DNA of 64,000 bases. Source: Trochalopteron elliotii (lineage: Eukaryota > Chordata > Aves > Passeriformes > Leiothrichidae). Below are positions 50,491 to 63,312 of the stretch, one piece after another (position 1 is the first letter of the stretch; each line of letters opens with the position of its first letter). Below the pieces are notes generated by a model. It had not been told where the DNA came from, ran no database searches, and saw nothing but the letters and a program-made list of their open reading frames with translations. The stretch spans positions 3,786,610 through 3,850,609 of the forward strand of contig JANPWX010000009.1 in NCBI GenBank assembly GCA_024734555.1, written 5' to 3'. The translations under genes and the position numbers were made by a program.

Positions 50491-52981
50491 GTAGGATTGT
50501 GTGCACACCCTTCTGTGTCAGCTTTGCACGTGCTCATGAAGATATCTCAAGTGCCAGGGCGTTGTCCTGTCCTACAAAAGCAGCAGGGTGGCCACAGTTT
50601 CAAGCTCTTGTGGAGCAGAGAGCTGGTGTGGGAGAGTGGGTTTGTTCCCAGCTCTGCCACCAGCCTTGCTGCAGCTCATACCTCATCTGTGCTTCTCTGC
50701 TCTGTTTGCACAAATGAGAGACCCACACAAAGCTCCATAAGTTTTCAGTGAGGGTGAGTGAAAAACAGTGGACAGGGACACGTCGGGTTTCGCTGATAAG
50801 CAGATGTGAGGTATTGCAGTGGTTCAGGTGTATGGAGGTAGTCAGAGTGCAGCCACAGAAATTAATGCACTATTATATAGATTCATCTGAAAAGACAGCA
50901 ACACTAGACATGGTGTAAAGTACTGTATATTTAGTTTTATCTCTGTTTCATAAGATTTCTGTAATGCTCATCATTACAGTCCCATCCTTCATAGTCCAGA
51001 CACAGAGTTCCATAAATACCGCAGAAGGCTCAGAAATGAAGATATTTCCTGCAATTACATGGGGTGGAAGCAGGGTGACTGGAGCTGGCTGGAGTTATTA
51101 ATTCACATGCTTCAAAGCACATTGCCAGTTTTGAGAGTCAGGAATAAATCCTTCCCTCTCCTTAAGTCTCAATACAACTCGTTAGGTGAAGTATTTCGGT
51201 TTTAAAGTCTTTGGAAATCATCAGTAGTGAAGACTTATGAGGCCTTGGTGTCCATACACAGTCAGTCCCACCCTTCTCATTCGAGTAATGATAATACTTC
51301 CTGTCGATGTGATTGATCTGTTCATAAGCTCTAGGTAAGCTGTTCCTGTGTTCCAGTGTATAAAGCCTGAACTAAATTAAGAACTAAGTGTATGTAACAG
51401 TGATTGTACAGTGAAAATTTTAAATACGTAACAATTATAATTCTGAATTTGCATTTTGGATCTGAACCTCTGAATTGAGGACTTTTGCAGTTTTAACTCT
51501 AATTTGGATTCAGACCAAAAAATCTACCTTTTTCAGTAGATGTGTCTATATAATAAGCTTATGCATTTAACAAATACTGAAAGAAGATAATCTGATCACT
51601 TGGTAAAATGTTAGCATATTTGAAAACCGAATTTTGTTTTGGCTTTCATGCCTCACTTCTGGTACTGGGTAAGATTTCTTACTTTAGAAGGAAAGAAACA
51701 AACTTCAACCTAGCAAGCTTCTAAAGCATGTCAGACAACAACAATAAAGTAGATTTTTCCTGGGTTTTTATTGTATTTTTTTTTAAATACTGAGGTTCCA
51801 GTTGGATGGTGGTGAAACTGCAGAGTACACAGATGAGAACTTAAATGATCCAAATGTGTTAGCTTTTTCTGAGTCAGTCAGGAGGTGGGTGGACTCGTTA
51901 CAAGCCTACAAGCCTATTTTAATGATTACCCAAACATGATGTGTTTTCTTTAGAGCAGATGCAGCATAAACCTCTCAAAGGTGACAAGCCTTTGACTCAC
52001 GCAGATGTGTAGGAAGGACTAGAAGTTTGTTGGGATTTTCTTATTAAATTATATACACACGGAGGTGCTAGTTACTAGACATCCTTCTCCAAAATGCTTT
52101 CTCATCAGCTTTTTTACAAATTTAGGAAGCAGTACTACTCTTAACTGGTTCTGCCATTTTTGTTGACTGGAAAGATGTTGTCTGGGCCTTGAGAGGCAGT
52201 TGGTCAGGGACCAGTGGCATCTCCCCTCAGAAACTGTAAACAGAAGGAATTAAACAGCAGAAGCTACAGATGCAAAATTGGTCATGAAGTATTTGAACAA
52301 AGGAATTTTAGTGAATCGCTGAAAAACAAGGTCAGAGGACCATAGACTTTGCAGAAGTGTTTTTTAAAGCCAAGTGTTCCATTTGGGCTCACCTCTACTT
52401 TTGGGTGCATTGGGTCCAGTTATGCAGAATGGCAGGTACCTTTCATGCTGCTGCCTAGACATTTAGAATGCACTAATTTGTGAAAGGTCAGTATGTTCTC
52501 TTAAAAGTTCTTAAAATGTCTCTGTGTGACTTCAGGAGGAGTCACCTGTCCAAGAAAAAAGTGCATGGAATAAATCACTTTTTTTTAAATGTCATTATAT
52601 TGTTCATCATGCTGGTTGTCAACCAGGGTCCCAAGAAAGCCTTCTAAGACACTGGTTTTCAATTTTTTTGTCACTTTGGGGAGTTGAGGATGGAGAAAGA
52701 CTGAAAAACACCACTATGTAACGTAATAGTATTTGCATAAATCACTGTGGATATGCTGCAGTAAAAATTGACAAAGTAAAAGCACTGAGGTTTCACAGAA
52801 ACAGAGAAGCTTAACTAGCTCAACCTGCTTTGCTTGTGCCTACAGATGTTGCAGAAATAAGCAGGTAGACAGGCTTGGAAGAACTCCTGATGGTGGTAGG
52901 CTGAAGTACAGTGTGTTTTGGCCTGGATGTGATTATTTTTGGTTGTTTACCTTTTTCTCACTCAAGAGCCTTGTTTTGCAG
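50491..52981 (+). other. TULP4: TULP4 intron, 2.5 kb
   Basis: It runs from GTAGGA to TTGTTTTGCAG, splitting an Asp codon (phase 1). I see no recognisable mobile element, RNA gene or tandem repeat in it. Confidence 0.9.
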
Positions 52982-53116
52982 ATGGACCAGCTGCGTATCC
53001 AGTCCCGGTGCAGAACACCAAGCCACTGCTTACTGTCAGCTTCACGTCAGGAGACATCAGTTTAATGAACAATTATGATGACTTGTCTCCTACTATCATC
53101 CGCTCAGGGTTGAAAG
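52982..53116 (+). CDS. TULP4: TULP4 coding exon, WD40 region (fourth in window)
   Basis: 135 bases, phase 1 at both ends, so it is symmetric and could be skipped in frame. With the G from the previous exon it opens D-G-P-A-A-Y-P-V-P-V-Q-N. The hydrophobic strand P-L-L-T-V-S-F-T-S-G-D-I-S-L-M follows, then N-N-Y-D-D-L-S-P-T. It ends I-R-S-G-L-K with one base over. The S-F-T-S-G-D-I-S-L-M segment looks like a degenerate WD40 strand pair. The acceptor is TTTTGCAG and the donor GTACAA. It corresponds to roughly residues 242-286 of TULP4. A frame that continues into the intron after 53116 is not coding. Confidence 0.95.
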
Positions 53117-54861
53117 GTACAAAAAAGAAGCCATTTCTCCCTCTCCCATGCCCTATTTTCCTTGTATTTTGATGATGTTTGTATAAGTTACATTTTTGTG
53201 GCTCTCGCTCCTTAACCCAGGAGCCCTCCGTGCTGTTATTGCCATTTCCAGCAGTGACACCTGCTGGAGGAAGAGCAGCTCTTGGCTGATGGAGTTTTTG
53301 TGTTTGAAAAAATGTTTCACAGTATTTTTGAGATCGTGGTTTTGTGGCAGTTTTGTAGGGCAATTGATCTGTTTTGAAGTTTTCCAGCAGAATGCATTAA
53401 TGTGATTATGGTTCTTTGTGTGAATGTCTCTGCTATGTAAGACTTTCTTTGCATGTCTAATTCACAAGGTCTTCCATGCTTTTGGTAACCTGGTATAAAT
53501 TACAATGCTGCTTTGATTCTCACAATTATTGAAAACTTGCTAGAATTATTAATTGTCAAGAAGCAAGTTATTCTGAGAGAGGAAAAATTCCAGTGATTAA
53601 TTACTATACATTTTGCTAAGTGATGTGCATGAATGTTTGTACAGTCAGTATTCCATGTAAAATCTTTAACTCACATTGAAATTTTTACTGTTCTTACCTA
53701 TTAAAAATGTCCTTTACTTTGCCAGCACTCTCAGTGCAATTTACTGTGCTTTGCCTGCAGAGACATTTTAATTCAATACAGCACATAGGCACATACTTAA
53801 ATATAGGTTCCACTGAAGCTTTTTCATCTCCACAGGTAAATTAGTTTTAAATTAGATGAAAAGAGAACTAGGCTGTTGGAGCAAACTCTTAGCTGTTCTG
53901 AAATAGTGGGATGCTTTTGGAGAAAAGTTGCCCTAACACCAGCCCCACAGATTCTGTGTGTTTCATTATGTACAGTAGTCTTAGGAGGTAAAAACATCAC
54001 CTTTGAGGTTTCTTTTCCATTCCTTTCTCCATCTGTGTAAACACAAGAAATGTGCGAGTGGAAAAACTCAGCATCATGAGACAGCCCTACAATCCAGAAA
54101 ACTTCATCGGCTGAAAGGATACCAAAAGCATGGAAAACTGGAGCCAACCTAAAAAAGTTCTTGTGATAATCACCAATGGGTCCGCTCAGCATTTCTACAA
54201 TATTAGAGTAATTAGGGTACTGAGCAGTCTTGAGTTGTCATCTAGTCTAGCTTTCAACTGGGAACAGTAGGAGAAACAAACCCCATCTTATTCTCTGTGT
54301 AGAGTCTCAGGGCTCTATCTTGCTGAGGATATCTGTCCTGTTTCTCTTTCCCCATTGACTTTCACTAGTGCAAAAAGATCCCTTAAGTATGTCACCCTCT
54401 TGTAGCAAAATATTAATGTGCTAGATAGGGTAGGAATATTTTTATTAGTTATAAACTGGACTACATTTTCTTCATTAGTAGACAAAAAACATGCAGCATC
54501 TTACTGGATTTGGAATGTGTGTGAGACAGAGAAAGATGATTCAGATATCACTGTGTGTTGTTTTAAGCACTGTACAGTGGAAAGTATTTTATGTCTGGTT
54601 TTATGTAGTTATTCACACATCCTGTGTCTTCATTATTTTTTTCAAGTGACTCTAAATTTTACTGGATTTTATCACAGGCAAGAATGTGCAAAACCACCAA
54701 GTATGGTCTTCAGTATTGTCTACAAGTCCTTGTTCATGTATTTGTGTTTAAAATCTTAAAGTATTGCTCTGTGGTCTCTGCAGCAGATATCCTTGCCTTT
54801 ATAGGCTGCTATAGGCTATTTTTAAAGTAGGCAACTATGAAATTATTTCCAGCAGTAACAA

Positions 54862-54895
54862 TATATTTTTAATATATATAGAATATATATATTGT
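54862..54895. repeat. AT dinucleotide repeat
   Basis: Interrupted TA repeats (ATATATTTTTAATATATATA and GAATATATATATTG). It is a short AT microsatellite. Confidence 0.75.
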
Positions 54896-55254
54896 ACTAG
54901 TCTTGCAGAACCGTCATTTTACAGGGAATATTTCTGTTAAATGACAGAGGAAATTGACAGGCCTTGATAATTTGATTACCCAAATGAAAGTTCTTTTCAT
55001 TCAGCTTGACCAGTCCTGGTAGTTTTGTCCATCCTAGTCAGACCTAGGAGGTCCTGAATTTGTGCTTTTTAACTCTGTGATTTTCAGTGCACTGCTACCT
55101 GCAGAACTTTTGAGCAACATCTACTAATTGCCCTAGTTAGCCACAACTACTGCCTACAGAGCACATTTGCAGTGCTCCATTTTCAAGGTTTGCTGATATA
55201 CATGCTTGTGGTGGCTGGAAAGTAGTTTTGAGGGGTGACTGATCCCCTGATTCA

Positions 55255-55300
55255 CTTCTAGACCTACCCTAGATGAAACCTACCCTTCTAGACCTACCCT
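55255..55300. repeat. 30-bp tandem duplication
   Basis: CTTCTAGACCTACCCT occurs at 55255 and again, identically, at 55285. The period is 30 bases, with AGATGAAACCTACC between. Identical copies suggest a fairly recent duplication. Confidence 0.85.
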
Positions 55301-56396
55301 TTGATTTTGAATCTCTGTGCTGGTGCTGAGAACCTGTTTATCTGTTACTCTGTGTAAAGGTCCAATAGTCATTGAAGATCCTGTTGGCAGTGCAAGCGTA
55401 TCAGTAGAGCCACACTGTCCTGGGGGAATGCTGCAGCCCACATCCACCCCTTTATGTCTTTACAGAAGTCTAATTCTAGGACTTTGAGAGAGAGAGAGAA
55501 AACTGCTGGACAAAGTAATCACTCCTCTTGCTCTTGTCATGGGGATCAACTGAAAGTTTTATCTCAAGACATGTATCCAAGGGAGACAGTTGTTTCATTA
55601 TGATAGTTCCATAGTTACGCAGTTACCAAAAGTGGAGCTGATCAGCTTGCCTTGTTTATTTCTAACCTGCCTATCTTTTTCTTCTCCGAGAAACATGAAT
55701 TAAATCCCATTGTAGGTTACTCAGAGGGCTGAAACCTAAGAGAAAACAAGAGGCATTCAATGCCTAGCTGTAGAAGAATTAGCTTGAGGAACATGCAGCT
55801 CCTCTCTGATATGTACAGAAGCATAATTCCTGTGAGAAATATCAGAAAGTTGAAATAATACAAAACCATTTTAAATTGCACATAAAAGTCCCTGAAAATG
55901 ACAAGTTGACAACTTGAAACAATTTTGAGATCCTTCCTGCCAACTCTCGTTTCTCTCCTGCTTCTTCACTTGAAGACAGCTTCTCGCCCACAAGTGTCTT
56001 CAAAAGGTTCTTGGCAGATTGAGCATCCCAGAGCACAAAAGTTTTGTCTTTACCTTCACTTTGTCTCAGCACAAAATAGCTGTCTTTCACCTCTGGTTTA
56101 AGAGTTAAAAGATTTAAAGAGTAGCTTGGTATTTCTTGAACATGCAAATCTGCCTTTGAAACACGAGCAGAAATGCAAAATACTGGTTTAGAGTTACTCT
56201 TGAAGTGTGACAAAGAACTAGAGGATATAAGGGTTTGAAATAAGCATCCCCAAATTAAACTGTGGGCGTCCCTCATCATGAGGTGCCTTTAAGAGAAGTA
56301 ACTGATATGTATATTCATATCTGTGTATATGAGAGTCTGAGCGGTCCCTGTGGGATTCCAGCAAAGCCCTGCTAAGCAGCTGAGTAGATTTTCACA

Positions 56397-56822
56397 GATC
56401 AGAATCACAGAATCATTAGGGTTGGAAGGGACCTCTGGGCATCCATCAGCCAGTCCAACCCCCGTGCCAAGGCAGGGTCCTCTAGAACAGGTTACACAGG
56501 GACTTGTCTTGGTGGGTTTTGATGTCTCCAGAGAGGGAGGCTCCTCAACCTCCCTGGGCAGCCTCTTCCAGTGCTCTGCTGCCCTCAGTGTAAAGAAATT
56601 ATTCCTCATGTTGAGATGAAACTTCTTATGCTTTAGTTAATGGCCATTGCTCCTCGTCCTGTCACTGGGCACCACTGAAAAGAGTCTGGCACCATCTTCT
56701 TGGCACCGGCCTTTGAGATAACAATAAGACCCATTCTTAGGCTGCTCTAGACCAAACAAGCCCAGCTCTCTCAGTCTCTCCTCATAAGAGAGATTCTCTA
56801 GAGCCCTCATCATCTTTGTGTG
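56397..56822 (-). mobile_element. CR1 LINE fragment, 3' end
   Basis: This is the longest CR1 3' end in the window, about 425 bases on the minus strand. On the + strand it starts GATCAGAATCACAGAATCAT and continues GGGTTGGAAGGGACCTCTG, CAGTCCAACCCCCGTGCCAA, CAACCTCCCTGGGCAGCCTC, TTCCAGTGCTCTGCTGCCCT, CTCCTCGTCCTGTCACTGGG and CTCAGTCTCTCCTCATAAGA. It ends at CATCATCTTTGTG. The copy is 5'-truncated and non-coding. Three short open frames across it reflect the repeat only. Confidence 0.95.
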
Positions 56823-57408
56823 ATGGTGGCAGAAGAAAACATATGGTATGGAAGCCATATGTATTTATGGACAAAACTCCAAGCAGTTTTAGTTTTACGT
56901 TACACGGTTGTAACTCTAGTTTGAGTTATACTAAAAGTTATATTGACAGCCAGTGAGAACATGAAGCACTGACAGATATTCTGCTTTTTTGCACTAAAGG
57001 CCTTTACAGACAAACTTTGCTGCTCTCTTGGTAAGATTATTTATCTGCATATTAACTTCATTCCACTTATTCCCAAAGCTGTATGTAGGATCTTCCACAT
57101 CAGTTTCAACATCTCTGGTAAATTCTTTTCTTAGGTGTTTAGGAGCAACTACTGATTACATTCTAGAATCACCACAGAGAGAAAATAATGTTTAGTACAT
57201 TTTTTTCAATTCACAAAATAAAGAGTCATTCTCAGAAGTGCACCTGTGACATGTTTCCTACTATTTCAATGAAACAATACAAGTTTCTAAGTACTTAAGT
57301 AACTTTTGAGAGCATGTTTTATCTGTTCAAGTCACTTTGCAGCACCTGGAAATGCTGTTCCTGTTGTTTCTAGTCAGTGGTTATTGCAAAGCATCTTTGT
57401 GATTTCAG

Positions 57409-57575
57409 ATGTGGTGGTGCAGTGGTGCACACAAGGAGACCTGCTTGCAGTAGCAGGCATGGAGAAGCAGAACCAGCTGGTTGACCTCAGCAATGGTTCC
57501 CTGCTGAAAAGCGCACTGGTCAAGTTCTACAACGTGCGTGGGGAGCACATCTACACTCTGGAGACACCTGTGCAG
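57409..57575 (+). CDS. TULP4: TULP4 coding exon, WD40 region (last in window)
   Basis: 167 bases, phase 1 in and phase 0 out. With the carried G it opens D-V-V-V-Q-W-C-T-Q-G-D-L-L-A-V-A-G-M-E. It then has a variable stretch (K-Q-N-Q-L-V-D-L-S-N-G-S) and ends V-K-F-Y-N-V-R-G-E-H-I-Y-T-L-E-T-P-V-Q. Both ends are typical WD40 strands. The G-D-L-L-A-V-A-G core and the F-Y-N-V-R-G-E-H segment are what I recognise as TULP4. The acceptor is GATTTCAG and the donor GTAGGA. The middle stretch appears to differ from the human sequence I remember, which fits a surface loop. The next exon, expected to begin near R-P-I-I-S-I-C-W, is not in the window. Confidence 0.95.
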
Positions 57576-60500
57576 GTAGGAAGCATTTTTAAAGTCTGTT
57601 CTCCATGCTTTGCTGACATGTTTTTCCCACGTTAGCTCATTGCTGTAGACCTGCAGTGTGGAAAATGTTGCAAAATGTCCCAAATCCATCCTGAAACACA
57701 ATATAGATAAAAATGTGCTATGAATAATGGTTGTTTGCATTAAAGTAGACATGCAAAACTGCACCTGATTCTAAGATCCACTGTGCTAGGTATTGTGGAA
57801 ATATGAAAGGAGGAAGTCTGTTTCCCAAACTCACTGGGACATGAACAGACAGATAGGAAATTCCATTGTTCTATGGATAAGTGACTAAAGAGAAAAAAAA
57901 AAATAATAACTTGCTTAATGTTGTAGGAGAGCCAAGAGCTGGACAAAAATATCCCAAGTCCAGTATCATACCTACAAGATTGTTCCATCTTTGTTATTGT
58001 AATATTCTGGTGTACAGTCATTTGGTGTGATGCAGTAACCTCAGTCATGTAACTTGCCAAGTAAATGCCAGCACATGGTCTGTGAGCTGCTCAGGAGCAC
58101 AACATGCTTCATAGGTCTTTGCTGGTATTTCAGAGCCAGCTGAATGTAATTCTGTGTCATTTTCTGCAGAATAGGGATGACTCCATTCTGGTTTCTGCTG
58201 CTAGTAATAAAACTATAATAGCTTTGAAATCTGAAAGTGAAGGAAAATGCTGTAGATATATTAGTTATATTTAATGATGATACCATGTATTATCATTTTT
58301 TTTCCAGTACCCTGATCTGGAATGGATGCAAAAGGGTGACATAGTAAACCATCTGCTAAGCCTTTGTGTTTGCTTATATTTAGCATTAACCTGTGCTTAT
58401 TAACCTTAGCACTCTAATTTAGATAGAATTCTTTAGTTGTGTAATGTGTAAAGTAATGGTCTCTAAAGCCAACCTAAATATGTACAGTGATATCTAGTGC
58501 TAATTTAGGTACCTAAAGGACTTACCATAAACACAGCTTTATTTTCTTAAACGTAGCCCTTGCAGCAAAGTAGCACAGCCTTCCCTCTCTGGATCAGTTC
58601 TGAAGAAAACATATTTATATCAGTGTCGCTTTTTCCCAGCCCAGGTGAAAAGCAAACCTTGTTCTGTTACTTCAGTACCAGAACTCAGTATTTTCACAAT
58701 AGCTGTTGAACCCTGTGGTGCCAGGATGTGAAGTCACTCTGTGGTTTGAGCATCAGAACCCATCAGGTCAGGTTGCCCCAAGGTATGCGTGTGTGAGGCC
58801 TTTTCCATCACTGCTTTGTTCCTGCTAATCTCAAATTCTCCTTCATTTAAATACTTTCATCTCCTCTAATTCTCCATGTATAGCTTCAACTTCTTTTCAT
58901 GTTTTCAGCTCTTCTCCTTTCTCCTCAGCCAGCTGGGAGAAAGCACATATTGTGGCTGATGTGGGGGCTAATTATTCTGCCATTATGTAGGTGCTTACAG
59001 GGCAGCTGAGAGGTCAGACAGAACAGGTGAATGCCAAGTCTGTACTGCAGTATTTCCAGTAGTGGAAATAGTAACATAAGCCTTTCTGCTCTTTCCAGCT
59101 CCTTTGTTTGGAATAGCAATATTTTAAAGTAATGGAGATTTCTTTCCCCATTGTCAACTGCACACTAAAAGCCAACGACTTCAGAAGTTGTAAGCCAGGT
59201 TGCAAGTGAAGGATGAGGACAGTCAGGGAGAGGCAACCACCATTTAATAACAGAATCAAGGAGTCTCATTTCCTTTGGAAATCAAGATAAAAATAACATT
59301 CAAACTGATATATTTATGTTTATTTAAAAACTGTGTGCATAAACCTGCCTCAAATTAGAGCCACCCCTCTTCTCTTATTCAGTGTTTAGTCTCTTATTTG
59401 GTGCATCTAAATTCATATTTCCTCAGCTGCAGGAGGAAGTGAGGGGTCTTTCAGAAGAACATCTGTATCTGCTCATGTGGACTTTATTCTCCTATGTATT
59501 TGAAGGCTGGTCTAGCAGTATTACCAGCTAAATGACAGGAATGCTAGAACATTGTTAAGTATTTAGTTTACTGACAGAACCAGATAAAAACCACTGTTGC
59601 AAAAAAATTGCTGGTAACTTCTGTTATGCTGTGTCTCTGCTCCAAAGATGTATGTGCAAAGATGAGAGTGAGTCAGTGGTCCTAGTAATTTGTCTCATGA
59701 CAAATTCATCAGAGTAAATTAATTCGTTTTCTGTACCAGCAGCCAGCCTTATAATGGGATTTTATAAGATTCATCACTGGTTACTGAATTAAAAAACAAT
59801 TTAAGAAAATAGAAGAATTTCCTCATCTTGAACTCTTCTGCTAAGACTTTCTTATGAAGAAGCAAATATGTGACTGGAAAAGCACATTGATTATAAATGC
59901 ATGTTGTTCTGAATACAAAAGCCAGAAAAAATAAAACAACCATGAACATAAAAAATAATGGATTACAGGTACAAAACTGTTTTTCTGTATGGTCCTCTGT
60001 CCCAATTCTTTGACACAGCAGATGTCTGAAAATTTTGTCAGTAAAATACACTGAACTGTTTTTGTTTCTGCTGTTTGTCTGTCCTGTCTTTGGTAGGATA
60101 TTCAGGAAACAGATTTTATTGTTTATAACAAAACTCAGTCTAAGAATGACAGGATTTATATGTGACTTGGCTGGAATGTTACTGAACATGAAGTTACTGC
60201 AAACCCCAGTGGTAGAATAGATTTGGGAACTGCAGGTAACTCATCTCAATGATGACTGTTGTCATGGATGCCTTCAAGATGTTTTATATGCTGCCTTCTC
60301 CTCCACCTTTGGTGCGGTTGTGGCATCCTCTGTCTTGCTGGATTAACTCTCTTAAGCTTTTGCCTTCAGTGTAGGAATTTATAGTTCATAAACCTAGTTT
60401 GCTGACTATAAAACCCCAGATAGGAAAATCACACTTGTTTAGAAGTATTGAAATAAAAGCAGTAGCTTTGCTTGAGAAACAGCATTCATAAACAGAGTGG

Positions 60501-63272
60501 TAGAGTTGGCATAGTGCAGCAGTCACTCCTGTTCCTGGCTCTGGGGCTTCAGCCTGGCATCCTGCAAGGATGTGTTTGCAGAATAGAATGGAAAGAGCTG
60601 AAAAAGCATCAGTAAGAGCGGGTCAAATGCTGAACTGGATTCTATGCAGAGGACGTATCTTAAGGGCTGATGATCAGCTGATGACTATTCAAGAACATAC
60701 TATCAATTTCTGTAAAATTTACCTCTCACTCGCCTCTCCTTGTATACATCACAAACACCAATGTGTGGTACCAAAAATACGGCCAGTTTTTTCATGATCC
60801 TGCTTTTTCAACATTTAAAAATGAGATTGCAACAGCAGGCTGCCCTGCTGGTCATAAAGTTTTTATTGGAAGAATGTTAATTTCTTACGTTGTTTGGTAG
60901 GTCCTCACAACCTTTCCCTGTCATCGAGCAGGAATGAGAATAATCAACTCCTTTAAGACTGTTTTATAGTCTTGCTGAAATTGTTTACCAAATGCTGCAA
61001 CCCAGTTCTGTCACTTTAGAAGTTCTCATCTAATGTGCAGACAGGTCTTTATTATATTAACTAACTGTACCTGCTTCTGATTGGAAACAGATGTTTCATA
61101 TCTTCCTATATCCTGAACTTTAAACAGGAGTCTCCTACAGGATCTTTTCAACATTATCTAACTGCCAACTTTAACAAACTTGTGAATTTTTTCTTTCTAA
61201 TGGTTCAGTCTTGTGGCATATATTTGGTCCCTTCTTCAATTTTTATGATTTTTCAATATGTCCCAGAGAGGACCAGGGGGACAAGAGCACAGATTTAGAA
61301 GCTACAATGCAGATCTCCTCCATACACCTTTAATTCTACGGTAAATTTATATTACTTTAAGGTTTTGTATCACTGTGTAGCTGGTGTGAGTACAGATTAC
61401 ATCTTGAGTGCAGCAAAGGAGGATGAGAGTGAACTAAGCTTCACATGTGGTATAGACAACAAGATTAAATGTAAAAACCCCATGTTTATCAGTGTAATAT
61501 TTTAAAACCTAATTCAAAGTGGTGCACCAAAGACTAAATCTTTATGGAAGAAGTTTCCAGAAGTCTTTGAGAAGACAACCAACTTGCTATAGACCTGCTG
61601 CAGTCAGCATTTCACAGACTGCTTCTCTGCTGGAAATATCCCAGCATCTACATGAATAGATTTAAGATTATATGATCCTGCAGAGAACTGGTAGCTCTGC
61701 AAAGACTAAAGAAGGAAGGTGCAATTTTAGGTTTAATTCAGATCAAATGGTTCTGAAAGAAGCAGCTTTTTATGTTATTCAGCTGAGCAGACCTTGCTTA
61801 CTTTTCTTCATTTATTTCACACAGTGTTCAGGTTTGTTGCATCTGAATTAATGTTGCCTTTCATTTATATTGCCTGAAATCAATTTTATTTAGTTGTTAT
61901 GGGATGACAACGAAGTTTCAAGAAGAGTTTATTATCTTACAGGAAAAAAAAGCAACAGTTTAGTACTAACTGGTGAAACATGCTTTAGAATATCAATAAA
62001 GACCTTGGTGTTCTTTTTATAGGCCATAGGATCATCTCTGCTGCAAAAATGGATTTTGATCAGCACTAGAAATTGAAAACACTTTTCTAAGCAACTCTTT
62101 CTGTTAAAATGAAATCTTGTTGTATTGACGTCTTAAAAAATACTGTAGAAATAGAGAGGATATAAGAAACAGCTGCAAATCAAATAAGAGTTTATTACAT
62201 CAAGAATCATATCAGGTCACAGCAGTGGCAGATTTCTCATCATTTGTCACCATCAGTTCTTAGCAGTTAATATTTTTCCCACTGTAAATATGAGGAGCAG
62301 AAGAACGCAGGAGTGTTAGGTTGGTTTCCCACAGCCATCCATGAAGGCTGTGGCAGTACAGAGGTGAGGACACACAACCCACAAGAGCCAGGTGGGCACT
62401 GCAGCCATTCAGCACTTCTCAGCTTGTCTCTGAGAGGGAAGAGCGTGCATCTCCACATCAGCAGTCTGCAGTGAGAGCAAGCAAGCAATGTACTTACACA
62501 TGCCATTCACTGGGTACCATTTTGCAGTTGTGTTCTTCCTCCTGAGAAAAGTCCTGCTAGTTCCTGGGCTTTCTGCCCTGGAATACTATTTTTATTTCAT
62601 TACCAGTGGGAGTCCCAGTGCCAACAAACAAGGGATTAGTTCAAGCAGCAGGCAGACCCCATGGCTCAGGATTTCTGAGCTCAAGACAGGCAGCAAGAAT
62701 CAGCTAGAACAATGTTTTCATTGACTGAATTGCATGCAAGTGATGGAATGTATATAAATTATGTTCTCTCCTTTAAGAGAGGCTGTAGAGTGAGTTATAA
62801 GAAGCGAGCACAGAGCTTTGAGTGGGAATATCCATTCCTGCATGCTCTTCTAAGGGGAATCAACATCCCAGCTGGGGGTACAGATTTGAGTAGCTGTAGC
62901 TCACTTTCAAGCTCACTTGGAAAGAAATGGCAAAAGAACTCCTTGTTGGCCACTTGTTGAGATGTGTTTTCAGTTGATATTTCTCCTGATAAAGCTTTTT
63001 TTTCTTGTGTTTTAGCCAATGGTTTCTAATATATAATTGTCATAGAGCTACATGTTGGTAATTAAACCCTGGAATTCATTCAGGTATTTGCAGTTTATGC
63101 TGAGATTTTTCAAAACCTAATGCTATTTTTATATGCAATGTGAAATTAGAAATTCTCATGTTATATTTGTAGCTGTGTTTCTTTGTTCCTAGCAGAAAAA
63201 AAACCCCAACTGTGCAAACATGGAAAATAAAATTCTTCTCTCCTAGAGTCTGCTTGTTCATTTTGTAACAGG

Positions 63273-63312
63273 TGGATACAACTTTTGGATACAACAACAA
63301 TTTGGATACAAA
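63273..63312. repeat. spaced GGATACAA repeats
   Basis: TGGATACAA occurs three times within about 40 bases, at about 63273, 63287 and 63303. Two copies are preceded by TTT, with ACAACAACAA between. The spacing of 14 to 16 bases suggests local duplication. Confidence 0.7.

Larger units (their letters stand above)
53117..57408 (+). other. TULP4: TULP4 intron, 4.3 kb
   Basis: It runs from GTACAA to GTGATTTCAG. It contains an AT dinucleotide repeat, a 30-base tandem duplication and a CR1 copy, listed separately. Two minus-strand open frames of 122 and 145 codons (53824-54192 and 55842-56279) are discussed in the findings and are not called as genes. Confidence 0.9.

Noticed and set aside
50317..50751. 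144-codon + strand open frame
   Set aside because: It is a shifted shadow of the TULP4 exon at 50310-50490. It is rich in Ser and Thr because of the out-of-frame acidic-serine codons, and it runs past the donor into intron.
56289..56609. 106-codon minus-strand frame including L-R-A-A-E-H-W-K-R-L-P
   Set aside because: This is the familiar spurious translation of a CR1 3' end, not a gene.
59749..60189. 146-codon minus-strand open frame
   Set aside because: It is the longest frame in the window, but its Phe/Asn/Lys/Leu-rich text looks like translated AT-rich DNA. It served as a useful control for how long chance frames become here.
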